Assembly (NCBI GenBank): GCA_937919945.1
Contig: CALESY010000163.1
Coordinates: 1-30,295 of the forward strand
Source of the DNA: an uncultured Chitinophagaceae bacterium
Lineage (GTDB): Bacteria > Bacteroidota > Bacteroidia > Chitinophagales > Chitinophagaceae
DNA length: 30,295 nt
Direction: 5' to 3'
Positions 1 through 7,866 of this stretch are shown here, piece by piece. The notes below the pieces were generated by a model that saw nothing but the letters and a program-made list of their open reading frames with translations, searched no databases and was not told the origin of the DNA. The position numbers and the translations under genes are program-made. Positions within the stretch are counted from its first letter, which is position 1; the number at the start of each line of letters is the position of its first letter.

Positions 1-68
1 TACACAACCTTCGAAAGCCCTGTTATTTGTTCTTATTTATTATCATGTTTTCTCTTTTCCTTTTGTAA

Positions 69-389
69 CAATGTTACTATTTTCTGAAGCATGACACAAA
101 ACGTGCATTCCTCATTTACAAAAAATATGGCTCAGATACTGTCATCGGTAGCAGGCAATTTAAAACCTACTATTATTCACCTGCCGATGTGAAGCGTATG
201 GCAACTCCATTATTTACCTTTGTAAAGCTGCATCCAGTAGGGTTTTTCATACCCCCTACTTTTGTAGAGCACTATTTCAAAAGACATGTTTCGCAATTGG
301 AAACATTAGTAAGGCTTGAAAACAAAATTAAAAACACGAGTGCCGTTGCCAATTTGGCCGACCATTTTATGATAGTTCTGAAAAAGTGA
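69..389 (+). pseudogene. 3' remnant of a class I SAM-dependent methyltransferase
   Basis: The frame read from 69 to the TGA at 387-389 encodes about 106 residues that resemble only the C-terminal part of a class I SAM methyltransferase: a YYFLKHDTKRAF-like helix, a TYYYSPADVKR segment, an LHPVGFFIPP loop and a final ADHFMIVLKK strand. The SAM-binding Rossmann half, including the GxGxG loop, is absent. The frame is closed upstream by a TAA at 66-68, and neither other forward frame upstream continues the family. The only internal starts are a GTG at 189 and an ATG at 198, which would leave a fragment of about 66 residues. The stop lies one base before the next gene's ATG, so the two were probably once co-transcribed. 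I read it as a 5'-truncated pseudogene; a frameshift or assembly error near 60-90 is the alternative. Confidence 0.6.
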
Positions 390-390
390 T

Positions 391-1782
391 ATGAATATAC
401 TGTTGACGCACGGATACTTTTTGGAAGAAGACCCCAAAGAAAAGCTCATCATGAAGCCATATGTGCCTTTGGGTATATTATATATTTCTGCCTTTCTTGA
501 AAAGAATGGGTATGATAATGATGTGTTCGATTCTACATTCCTGTCTTTTGATGCGCTGTCTGCAACGTTGCTGGAAAAAAAGCCAACCGTTGTAGCCATT
601 TATACCAACCTGATGACCAAGATAAATGTGCTGAAAATAATAGACCTTGTAAAATCGAAACCCGAATTAAAGCATACAAAAATAATACTGGGCGGCCCAG
701 AAGTGAAAAACCATGCATCCAACTTTCTTCTGTATGGTGCAGACGTTATAGTATTTGGTGAGGGTGAATTGACAATGCTGGAATTGATTAAGGCTATTGA
801 GGCAAATGAACCTTTCCAACATATCAACGGTATTGCATTTACCGATGCACAAGGCATGATGGTTAAAACCCCTGAACGTTCATTAAATAAAGAACTGGAC
901 GAACTACCCGTACCCAATCGTAAAAAGATAAACATGCAACTATATCTTGATGCATGGAAGAACAATCATGGTTACAGCAGCATCAACCTCAGTTCAATGC
1001 GTGGCTGCCCTTATACATGCAAATGGTGTAGCCGTGCAGTGTATGGGCAAAGCTATCGTCGCAGAAAAGCGTCATTAGTAGTTGATGAAATAGAAGCATT
1101 GCAAAAGGAATATAATTTCGATAATATTTGGTTTGTCGATGATGTATTTACCGTTAGTCATAAATGGTTGCAAGAGTTTGTAGAAGAGGTGGAACGCAGG
1201 GGTGTAAAGTTCCAATATGAATGTATATCACGTGCAGACAGGTTGAATGAAGAAGTTATTAAACTACTGAAGCGTAGTGGTTGCTTTCGTGTATGGATAG
1301 GTGCCGAAAGCGGATCGCAAAAAATCATTGACGCGATGGACAGGCGTGTAGACGTGGTGCAGACAAGAGAGATGATACGTTTAGTAAAAGCGCATGGCAT
1401 AGAGGCCGGTACATTCATTATGCTCGGCTACCCCGGCGAGACGGAAGAAGACATTGTTGAAACCATGAACCACCTGAAAACCTCATTGCCAGACCAGTTT
1501 ACTATTACCATTACCTATCCAATAAAAGGAACTCCACTATATGCTGAAGTGGAAAAAGATTTTCTCACCAACTTCCCCTGGGAAACATCTACTGACCGAG
1601 ATATAGACTTCAAGCGCATGTATCCGCGACAGTATTACGAACACGCAGTTGTATGGGTAGTAAATGAAGTAAATGCAAGGAAAAACATAACGCAAGGGCA
1701 ATACAAAAATGCCTTGAAATGCAAGCTACGCGCCATCAGGCACAAATGGCAAATGAATAAATTGAAAACACCTGCTGCGTGA
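391..1782 (+). CDS. B12-binding domain radical SAM enzyme
   Basis: 463 residues. An N-terminal cobalamin-binding-type Rossmann region (about 1-150) is followed by a radical SAM TIM barrel. The 4Fe-4S motif CPYTCKWC is seen with C206, C210 and C213 (CX3CX2C), followed by a FVDD strand at about 248-251 and a GTFIMLGYPGE stretch typical of this superfamily. The architecture matches the BchE/HpnP-like group, which does methylations, cyclisations and other modifications of lipids, cofactors or natural products. No DxHxxG B12-ligand motif is evident, so the N-terminal domain may bind cobalamin base-off or not at all. The gene starts one base after the methyltransferase remnant. Its stop abuts the stop of the converging nucleotidyltransferase gene at 1783. 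Substrate unknown; the Wzz-like neighbour suggests a cell-surface glycan or lipid (inference). Confidence 0.85.
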   Translation: MNILLTHGYFLEEDPKEKLIMKPYVPLGILYISAFLEKNGYDNDVFDSTFLSFDALSATLLEKKPTVVAIYTNLMTKINVLKIIDLVKSKPELKHTKIILGGPEVKNHASNFLLYGADVIVFGEGELTMLELIKAIEANEPFQHINGIAFTDAQGMMVKTPERSLNKELDELPVPNRKKINMQLYLDAWKNNHGYSSINLSSMRGCPYTCKWCSRAVYGQSYRRRKASLVVDEIEALQKEYNFDNIWFVDDVFTVSHKWLQEFVEEVERRGVKFQYECISRADRLNEEVIKLLKRSGCFRVWIGAESGSQKIIDAMDRRVDVVQTREMIRLVKAHGIEAGTFIMLGYPGETEEDIVETMNHLKTSLPDQFTITITYPIKGTPLYAEVEKDFLTNFPWETSTDRDIDFKRMYPRQYYEHAVVWVVNEVNARKNITQGQYKNALKCKLRAIRHKWQMNKLKTPAA

Positions 1783-2706
1783 TTATATAGCTGCTGCCAT
1801 ATTGGAAGCAGTGCTTTTATTGCTGTACTTATTGAGTACTTTTTTCTGATAATTCAGCGGATGGTTTTTTGATACATACCATCTCGTCTTCATAGCAAGG
1901 TCATAATCCTGCATCGGAAATTTTTTACGTTTCCATTTCAGTCTCCACAATTTGTCAGTCAGATGCATTAATGCAACGTTCAGGTATTTAGGCAAAGCTA
2001 AGTTCAGTATTGGCTCTGCTAATTTTCTCCAGCCCTGCCTACCTGTTGCAGAATCGCTGATGTCTGTATTCCATGTTATATTGGGCAGTACATTTACCAG
2101 CCAGTTTTTATTTGCCTGTATCAGGTCTCTATGTTTTTCTTTGTTATATGCAGGTATCAATGTAGCTAACTCTGTGGCTGTAAAAATATTCTGTTCTTCT
2201 ATGCACATCCTCGACTCGTCAATAAAGTAATTCATACAATATGAGTGTTCTTTACCACTTAGAAAAGTTACTTTCTTATACAAATGGAGAAGTGTTCTGC
2301 ATATCCAAAGCCTGTTTGCTGCAGTAACTATAAACAAGTCTATATCAGAATTATTGGTAGCATAACCTTTTGACAATGAACCTGAAATACAAACCGAACT
2401 CACAAATGGGAACTTGGCGATTATGGCTGCTGAAGCTTTGGCCTGTTTCATTAGCTTGTTAGCCCGTATAGCTCCTGCTTCACGCTCTTCCACATATGCG
2501 GGTTTATAATCTGGCATATAATAGCTGCCACATTTATATATGCTACCTTCATTTACCATTATTTGCAAAACAAATAGCATATCTTTTTGTGAAACCGCCA
2601 CACCTGAAAAACGGTGTATTTCATCTGGCAACAGAGGATGCTTAAATACAAAGAAATAATTCAATGTATTGATAATAGCATTTCGTACAATTAGCTCATT
2701 AACCAT
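1783..2706 (-). CDS. Nucleotidyltransferase-fold (pol beta superfamily) protein
   Basis: 307 residues. An N-terminal region (about 20-65) looks like a winged helix (LPDEIHRFSGVAVSQKDM, then a GSIYKCGSYY wing). The central part has the nucleotidyltransferase signature GSLSKGYATNNSDIDLFIV at 109-127, with the GS motif and metal-binding D121 and D123. The C-terminal 150 residues are helical and basic. Minimal nucleotidyltransferases of this type transfer nucleotides to proteins, RNAs or small molecules; the target here cannot be read from sequence. The gene converges on the radical SAM gene with no intergenic bases and is divergent from the Wzz-like gene, so it sits among surface-polysaccharide genes. 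The ATG at 2706 gives a full winged-helix domain and is preferred. Confidence 0.75.
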   Translation of the reverse strand: MVNELIVRNAIINTLNYFFVFKHPLLPDEIHRFSGVAVSQKDMLFVLQIMVNEGSIYKCGSYYMPDYKPAYVEEREAGAIRANKLMKQAKASAAIIAKFPFVSSVCISGSLSKGYATNNSDIDLFIVTAANRLWICRTLLHLYKKVTFLSGKEHSYCMNYFIDESRMCIEEQNIFTATELATLIPAYNKEKHRDLIQANKNWLVNVLPNITWNTDISDSATGRQGWRKLAEPILNLALPKYLNVALMHLTDKLWRLKWKRKKFPMQDYDLAMKTRWYVSKNHPLNYQKKVLNKYSNKSTASNMAAAI

Positions 2707-2821
2707 TCAGTAAATAAAGACAGTTAAGTTACGAAGAAGGCTTGTATAAAGATTTACCTTTTGCCACGAAACAGGAAAATAAATAGATAGAACGGTACTG
2801 CTGCTCTTGTATACACATTAG

Positions 2822-2876
2822 TTTGTAAACAAAATGACAGTAAAACTTTATATTTTCGCACATTACAATATTGTAA
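2822..2876 (+). promoter_or_regulatory. Possible promoter and palindromic operator upstream of the Wzz-like gene
   Basis: A TTTG at 2822-2825 and a TATATTTT at 2849-2856 (one mismatch to the Bacteroidota -7 consensus TAnnTTTG) are 23 bp apart. Just downstream, 2863-2876 is the perfect 14-bp palindrome TTACAATATTGTAA, between the possible -7 box and the ATG at 2893, where a repressor would block transcription. The promoter match is imperfect; the palindrome is read directly from the sequence, its role is inference. Confidence 0.35.
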
Positions 2877-2892
2877 CACCCCCCTTTTGAAT

Positions 2893-3789
2893 ATGAGAGT
2901 ACAAAGCGAGCCTAATATGCAAAACAACTACTCTGGAAATGAAAGTATTTATAAAAGCATTATCCGGTTATTAAGTAAGGCTATCAAAGCTGTTAAAAAT
3001 AACATAGTGCTATACATCGTTTCAATGTTAATTTGTATAGCCCCGTTAATAGCTTTATACCTTGCTAAATCAAGCAAATACGAAGCCACTTTTACATTGG
3101 CATATGATGAATTGGTAAGAAAAATATATGGCGACAGAATAGCGAAATTGAACACAATTGTACAGTCTGGAGACAATGCTAAAGTAGCAGCCATATTAAA
3201 TGTAGATAAAAAAGTAGCTGCGTCATTAAGTAAAGTAGAGGCCTATAATATATTAGGCGATGACCTTACAAAAGACTTAAATACAGACCGCCTGCCATTC
3301 GTTGTTAGCATAACAATTGATGATACTACACATACTATAGCATTGCAAAATGGTATTGTAGGCTTTTTGGAAACAGGGAATACATTTATGTCCGAAAGGA
3401 GTAAGATCAAAAAAATGGAGGCTAAAGAAGAACTTAGTTTTATTGACAATCAACTCTCCGTATTGGAAAACCTTTACAATAAAGGCTCTGCACTGCAGTT
3501 TAACATTCCACAGGAACAAGCAACAACATCTAATGCATCCTCTAATAAAACCAAAACAACCAGCACAGGTTCTTTGTACGAATACTCTTATGAATTGTAC
3601 AAACGCAAGCAAGAGCTTATGCGCAAAGAACGTATGCCGGCTAGCATAATGGTAATTGACGATGCCATCGTTTCTACATCGGCGGGCAGGCCACTTTGGT
3701 TATTAATTGCAGTTGGTATCGTATTAGGCAACTTATTGTTCGTTATACTAGCAGGCTTTTTATTACCTGCGTTGAGGTACAAAGACTAA
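2893..3789 (+). CDS. Wzz-like chain-length determinant family membrane protein
   Basis: 298 residues from the ATG at 2893; an in-frame TTG at 2887 would add two. The layout is a cytoplasmic N-terminus, TM1 at about 38-60, a long periplasmic region with helical and coiled-coil character (about 62-265), and TM2 at about 268-290 followed by a short basic tail. This two-TM topology is that of Wzz/polysaccharide co-polymerases, which set the length of O-antigen or capsule chains. No Walker motifs or BY-kinase domain follow, so it is of the kinase-less type. A Ser/Thr/Asn-rich low-complexity patch (about 210-225) interrupts the periplasmic region. It stands alone between a regulatory palindrome and the converging epimerase gene. 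Family assignment rests on topology and context more than on a decisive motif. Confidence 0.6.
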   Translation: MRVQSEPNMQNNYSGNESIYKSIIRLLSKAIKAVKNNIVLYIVSMLICIAPLIALYLAKSSKYEATFTLAYDELVRKIYGDRIAKLNTIVQSGDNAKVAAILNVDKKVAASLSKVEAYNILGDDLTKDLNTDRLPFVVSITIDDTTHTIALQNGIVGFLETGNTFMSERSKIKKMEAKEELSFIDNQLSVLENLYNKGSALQFNIPQEQATTSNASSNKTKTTSTGSLYEYSYELYKRKQELMRKERMPASIMVIDDAIVSTSAGRPLWLLIAVGIVLGNLLFVILAGFLLPALRYKD

Positions 3790-3799
3790 TAAACAATCC

Positions 3800-4201
3800 T
3801 TAACGCTTTTCCTGGCACAGCTCTATCAGCACACCGTTGGTGGTTTTGGGATGCAAAAAGCATACTAATTTATTATCCGCTCCGGGTTTTGGTATTGTGT
3901 TAAGCAGTTCAAGACCCAAGGCCGAGAGTCGCTTCATTTCCGCCTCTATGTTTTCTACCTCAAAAGCTATATGGTGGATACCTTCACCCTTTTTATCTAC
4001 AAACTTCTGTATAGGGCTTTCTGCCTTTGTGGCTTCCAATAGTTCTATTTTCGATTCACCTACCTTAAAAAATGCCGTATTCACCCCCTCAGCATCTACT
4101 TTCTCCGTTTTGTAGCAAGGCGTATTCAATAATTGCTCAAACAGGGGTATTGATTGCTCTAATTTCTTCACAGCTATACCCAAATGCTCTATTTTCAACA
4201 T
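3800..4201 (-). CDS. mce: Methylmalonyl-CoA epimerase
   Basis: 133 residues, the normal length of the family. It has two VOC (glyoxalase-fold) beta-alpha-beta-beta-beta modules. Candidate metal ligands and catalytic residues are His6 (KIEHLGIAV), Glu53 (KIELLE), the His76/His77 pair (EGIHHIAFEV) and Glu127 (GVLIELCQ). The enzyme interconverts (S)- and (R)-methylmalonyl-CoA and feeds methylmalonyl-CoA mutase in propionate and odd-chain or branched-chain acyl-CoA metabolism in the cytosol. It converges on the Wzz-like gene with a 10-bp gap and is divergent from iscS. The ATG at 4201 gives the standard N-terminus. No mutase gene is in the window. Confidence 0.92.
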   Translation of the reverse strand: MLKIEHLGIAVKKLEQSIPLFEQLLNTPCYKTEKVDAEGVNTAFFKVGESKIELLEATKAESPIQKFVDKKGEGIHHIAFEVENIEAEMKRLSALGLELLNTIPKPGADNKLVCFLHPKTTNGVLIELCQEKR

Positions 4202-4275
4202 GCTTAATAAGTTTTACAAATATGGTTATAGAAGCTAAAATACATACTGTATCCCTGATAGTTATACTTATGGTG

Positions 4276-4283
4276 TAACTTTG
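4276..4283 (+). promoter_or_regulatory. -7 promoter element of the isc operon
   Basis: TAACTTTG is an exact match to the Bacteroidota sigma-ABfrA -7 consensus TAnnTTTG. It lies 36 bp before the iscS ATG in the divergent mce-iscS spacer. No clear -33 TTG box is seen at the expected distance. No IscR-like operator was recognised. Confidence 0.55.
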
Positions 4284-4319
4284 TAATTAACTAAACTGAA
4301 AGCATTATTAAAACTTGTT

Positions 4320-5540
4320 ATGGAACTGAAACTGCCAATTTATTTAGATAATAACGCTACCACTCCAATGGACCCAAGGGTGCTGGAAGCTATGCTGCCA
4401 TATTTCGTTGAGAAGTTTGGTAATGCCGCCAGCCGCAATCACTCTTTTGGCTGGGTAGCAGAAGAAGCTGTTGACTATGCGCGGGAACAAGTGGCAAAAC
4501 TCATCAACGCAGACCCTAAAGAAATCATATTTACATCCGGCGCCACTGAAAGCGATAACCTGGCTCTGAAAGGTGTTTTTGAAATGTATGCTTCAAAAGG
4601 CAACCATATCATTACCGCAACAACAGAGCACAAAGCAGTATTGGATACCTGTAAGCATATCGAAAAAATAGGTGGTCAGGTTACTTATCTGGAAGTGAAT
4701 CCTGAAGGCTTGATAGACCTGCAAGAGCTGGAAAACGCCATTACGGATAAAACTATCCTCATTGCCATCATGTATGGCAACAACGAAATAGGTGTTATAC
4801 AACCTGTTCGCGAAATCAGTGCCATAGCCCGCAAGCACGGTGTACTATTCTTTACTGATGCTACACAGGCGGTAGGCAAAATACCTGTAGATGTACAGGC
4901 AGATGGTATAGACCTGATGGCATTCAGCGGACATAAAATGTATGGCCCTAAGGGTGTAGGTGCGCTGTATGTACGTCGCAAAAACCCACGCGTAAAAGTT
5001 ACCGCTCAAATGGACGGTGGCGGCCACGAACGTGGTATGCGTAGCGGTACGATGAATGTACCTGCTATTGTAGGTTTGGGCAAGGCTTGTGAATTGTGCA
5101 TGAATGAAATGGAAGCAGAAGCAAAACGCCTGAGCATAATGCGCGACAGGCTTGAAAACGCGCTGCTGGAACTGGAAGAGGCTTATGTAAATGGCAGCAA
5201 AGAACACCGTTTGCCGCATGTCAGCAATATATCTTTCAAATATGTAGAGGGCGAAGGGCTGATGATGGGCTTTAATAAAAACATTGCCCTGTCAAGCGGT
5301 TCGGCTTGTACGTCTGCATCTTTAGAGCCTTCTTATGTGCTGAAAGCATTGGGCCTGGGCGACGATCTTGCACATAGCTCACTACGCTTCGGGCTTGGCC
5401 GCTTCACTACCGATGAGCAGATTGACTACACCATCAACGCCATCAAAGAAACGGTACTAAAACTACGTGAAATGAGTCCGTTGTGGGAAATGTTTAAAGA
5501 AGGTATAGACCTTAACACCATTGAATGGGCACACCACTAA
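4320..5540 (+). CDS. iscS: Cysteine desulfurase IscS/NifS
   Basis: 406 residues, the usual length for IscS-type (group I) desulfurases. It is a fold-type I PLP enzyme that takes sulfur from L-cysteine and passes the persulfide to IscU and other acceptors. Visible features are the N-terminal YLDNNATTP motif, the TSGATESDN stretch (72-80), His104 over the PLP ring, Asp180 (FTDATQ), the Schiff-base Lys206 in SGHKMYGPKG, and the catalytic Cys330 in SSGSACTS on the mobile loop. It is the first gene of iscS-iscU-iscA, with 34 bp to iscU. The start at 4320 gives the canonical N-terminus. Confidence 0.96.
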   Translation: MELKLPIYLDNNATTPMDPRVLEAMLPYFVEKFGNAASRNHSFGWVAEEAVDYAREQVAKLINADPKEIIFTSGATESDNLALKGVFEMYASKGNHIITATTEHKAVLDTCKHIEKIGGQVTYLEVNPEGLIDLQELENAITDKTILIAIMYGNNEIGVIQPVREISAIARKHGVLFFTDATQAVGKIPVDVQADGIDLMAFSGHKMYGPKGVGALYVRRKNPRVKVTAQMDGGGHERGMRSGTMNVPAIVGLGKACELCMNEMEAEAKRLSIMRDRLENALLELEEAYVNGSKEHRLPHVSNISFKYVEGEGLMMGFNKNIALSSGSACTSASLEPSYVLKALGLGDDLAHSSLRFGLGRFTTDEQIDYTINAIKETVLKLREMSPLWEMFKEGIDLNTIEWAHH

Positions 5541-5574
5541 TATTTATTATCTAACGAAGTAAAAAATTAAAACT

Positions 5575-5991
5575 ATGGCATATTCAGATAAAGTAATTGA
5601 CCACTACAGCAACCCGAAAAACGTAGGTACGCTGGACAAAAGCAAGACAAACGTTGGCACAGGCCTTGTTGGTGCGCCTGAGTGCGGCGACGTGATGCGT
5701 TTGCAGATAGAAGTTGACGAAGAAACAGGCGTAATAGCAGATGCAAAGTTCAAAACATTCGGTTGCGGTTCTGCCATCGCTTCTTCTTCATTGGCTACTG
5801 AATGGCTGAAAGGCAAAACAGTAGATCAGGCATTGTCTATAGACAATATGGATATTGTAGAAGAGCTGAACCTGCCGCCTGTAAAAATACACTGCTCTGT
5901 ATTGGCAGAAGATGCCATCAAAGCAGCCATTAACGATTACCGTGTAAAGAACGGTATGCCTGCATTAGAACTGGAAGAGAAGAAACATTAA
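5575..5991 (+). CDS. iscU: Iron-sulfur cluster scaffold IscU
   Basis: 138 residues. It is the scaffold on which IscS-derived sulfur and iron are assembled into 2Fe-2S clusters. The three cluster-ligand cysteines are present: C37 (ECGD), C64 (FGCGSAIASSS) and C107 (PPVKIHCS). The LPPVKIHC segment is the known HscA chaperone-recognition motif, although no hscA or hscB is adjacent. The gene lies between iscS (34 bp upstream) and iscA (29 bp downstream) on the same strand, so one operon is very likely. Confidence 0.96.
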   Translation: MAYSDKVIDHYSNPKNVGTLDKSKTNVGTGLVGAPECGDVMRLQIEVDEETGVIADAKFKTFGCGSAIASSSLATEWLKGKTVDQALSIDNMDIVEELNLPPVKIHCSVLAEDAIKAAINDYRVKNGMPALELEEKKH

Positions 5992-6020
5992 TCTGCGTAA
6001 GAGATATTAAATAGTGCGGC

Positions 6021-6347
6021 ATGATATTTATTAGTGACAAAGCTAAGGAGAAGATTACAAAGCTGAAGCAGGATGCAGGATTGGATGATACCTATTTTCT
6101 GCGCGTTGGCGTGGTAGGTGGTGGTTGTTCAGGTTTGTCTTACAAGCTCGACTTTGATAACGAATCGCAACCCAACGACCAGGTTTTTGAAGACCACGGC
6201 GTGAAACTGGTAACAGACCTTAAAAGCTTTCTGTATCTATGCGATACCACGCTCGATTTTTCAGACGGGCTCAATGGTAAAGGTTTTCACTTCAGCAACC
6301 CCAACGCCAGCCGTAGCTGCGGTTGCGGTGAGAGTTTTGCTGTGTAA
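6021..6347 (+). CDS. iscA: A-type iron-sulfur carrier, IscA/ErpA family
   Basis: 108 residues, normal for A-type carriers. The three conserved cysteines are C36 in GGGCSGLSYKL and C100 and C102 in the C-terminal SCGCGESF. A-type proteins take clusters from the IscU scaffold and deliver them to apo-proteins. It is the last gene of the isc operon and is followed 15 bp later by a strong hairpin terminator. IscA cannot be told from ErpA or SufA by sequence alone; the symbol follows the operon context. Confidence 0.93.
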   Translation: MIFISDKAKEKITKLKQDAGLDDTYFLRVGVVGGGCSGLSYKLDFDNESQPNDQVFEDHGVKLVTDLKSFLYLCDTTLDFSDGLNGKGFHFSNPNASRSCGCGESFAV

Positions 6348-6362
6348 TATTTTAGAGTTTCT

Positions 6363-6400
6363 AAACAATAAAGCCGCTGATGTCAGCGGCTTTATTGTTT
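6363..6400. terminator. Bidirectional intrinsic terminator after isc operon
   Basis: A perfect 18-bp inverted repeat, AAACAATAAAGCCGCTGA paired with TCAGCGGCTTTATTGTTT, is separated by TG. The GC-rich core is flanked by A/T arms that give a U tract on both strands. It sits between the end of iscA and the end of the converging minus-strand gene at 6541. Confidence 0.9.
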
Positions 6401-6540
6401 GTAAGCACTTGTACCGGTTTCTTCCTTATAGCACATGAATATTACACTCCATTAAGCGTGTGCTTTATTGTTGAATAACATCAATAATGGTGCGAATGTA
6501 GAATACTTATATAGACACTGAAGACATGCTGTAAACTCAA

Positions 6541-7059
6541 TTATTTCTCACACGTACCAAGTGGTAATGATGGAAAAAATAATGTTGGTGTACTGCCCGT
6601 TATTCTATTGCAACTCTTCGGGCAATTAGAACAATAATCATCAGGTACAGGCATACATGCATCTTTATCATTTTCACAATCACTTGTCATACATAGCGAT
6701 GTCAAACCTGAAAAGAATAAGCACCCTGAAGAAGATTTTGTAAGCAACAAAGCAGCCCTGAATTTTTCACCAACACGTTCGCCGGTAGCTATTAAATAAT
6801 ATAATCCCTTCTTTTCTACTAATTGCACTTTGATAACAGTGTAATAAGCTTTATCAGTTGCATTGAAGTTTATAAAGCTCTCCAAATCACGCCCGATAGC
6901 TGCAAGGTCTGCAACAAAACGTAGCTTGTCACCAATAGCTTGTCCTATAACAATGGTGCTGTCGTCGGTCTGTGTAGTATTTGTAAAAGCAAGGCTATGA
7001 AACGTAAACAGTAAGCATGCAATACAAACAATAATAGAGATGAGGGTTGTCTTTTTCAT
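6541..7059 (-). CDS. Exported cysteine-rich protein of unknown function
   Basis: 172 residues. The N-terminus (MKKTTLISIIVCIACLLFTF...) is a classic Sec signal peptide, probably cleaved near residue 24-25 after SLAF or AFT. The middle (about 40-105) is a mixed alpha/beta region. The last 60 residues hold eight cysteines, including CX2CX3C (YCSNCPKSC), which suggests disulfides or a metal site in the periplasm or outside. I do not recognise a family. It follows the TPR lipoprotein gene on the same strand after a 153-bp spacer, so it may have its own promoter. It ends at the isc terminator side of the spacer. Confidence 0.6.
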   Translation of the reverse strand: MKKTTLISIIVCIACLLFTFHSLAFTNTTQTDDSTIVIGQAIGDKLRFVADLAAIGRDLESFINFNATDKAYYTVIKVQLVEKKGLYYLIATGERVGEKFRAALLLTKSSSGCLFFSGLTSLCMTSDCENDKDACMPVPDDYCSNCPKSCNRITGSTPTLFFPSLPLGTCEK

Positions 7060-7212
7060 AGTAGCGTATTAGTAATACATTAAAGATATAAAATATAGTA
7101 GAAAAGCTTAACAAAAAGCCTTTACTGCTGGGAGTTCCCTCATCGTACTGAAAATTTTGTCTTGTAAAACGTATGTTTTGTTGGTCAAGAACATTAAAAC
7201 TGGTGGAAAATA

Positions 7213-7866
7213 CTATTTAGACTGTATAGTTTTTCGAACCTCTTCTGGAATTAATGACTTATCACGTCTATCCATTATCTCTAGATATTTGTAGGCACTA
7301 TCCTTTTGTATTAAATAACTATATGCTATTACTAATTGAGCTAACACCTTATTATTACTACTATCAATAGAAAATGACTTTTTCAAGTGTTCAACGCCCT
7401 TTGAGAAATAAGTATCATTCTTTTCTTCAAAAAACAATTGTAAACAACTTGTAGAAAATGATTCATGTAAAGTTGGGTTCTGAGCATTAAGGCTTAATGC
7501 TATTTCAAAGTATTTAATTGATTCCTTATAGTTACCTTTCAAACCCAGAATATTTGCAAACCCCCAATATGATTGGTAGTTCTTACTATCTAACATCCAA
7601 GCCTGGTTAAACCTCTTCATGGATGTTGTCAGGTCGTTTTTATAAAAATATGACCAACCTAATTCACTAAATTTTTTTGAAGCTGTTTTTCTGTCTTTGT
7701 ATTGTGAATCAATAGTTTTTAAAAAACGATTATCAGCTTCGATTTGTTCCTTACACTTTTTGACTCCTCCATACATTGGTAATGTATTAATGCCTTCTTG
7801 GCATTCTTGAGAAATAGCACATGACGTTACTGAACAAATAAGTATAATTATTATTAATCTTTTCAT
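7213..7866 (-). CDS. TPR-repeat putative lipoprotein
   Basis: 217 residues. The N-terminus MKRLIIIILICSVTSC resembles a lipoprotein signal with Cys16 as the lipidated residue (SVTSC lipobox, not a perfect match). The body holds about three tetratricopeptide repeats (GWSYFYKNDLTTSMKRFNQA, NILGLKGNYKESIKYFEIAL and a later degenerate one), which normally mediate protein-protein contacts. The gene overlaps the upstream glycosyltransferase by an ATGA, so the two are translationally coupled. It is visibly more A/T-rich than the glycosyltransferase gene. Function unknown; it may be a periplasmic partner of the glycosyltransferase (inference). Confidence 0.7.
   Translation of the reverse strand: MKRLIIIILICSVTSCAISQECQEGINTLPMYGGVKKCKEQIEADNRFLKTIDSQYKDRKTASKKFSELGWSYFYKNDLTTSMKRFNQAWMLDSKNYQSYWGFANILGLKGNYKESIKYFEIALSLNAQNPTLHESFSTSCLQLFFEEKNDTYFSKGVEHLKKSFSIDSSNNKVLAQLVIAYSYLIQKDSAYKYLEIMDRRDKSLIPEEVRKTIQSK

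Noticed and set aside
306..599. Minus-strand ORF of 97 aa opposite the radical SAM gene start
   Set aside because: It is the antisense shadow of the radical SAM gene and the methyltransferase remnant, with no domain or signal of its own.
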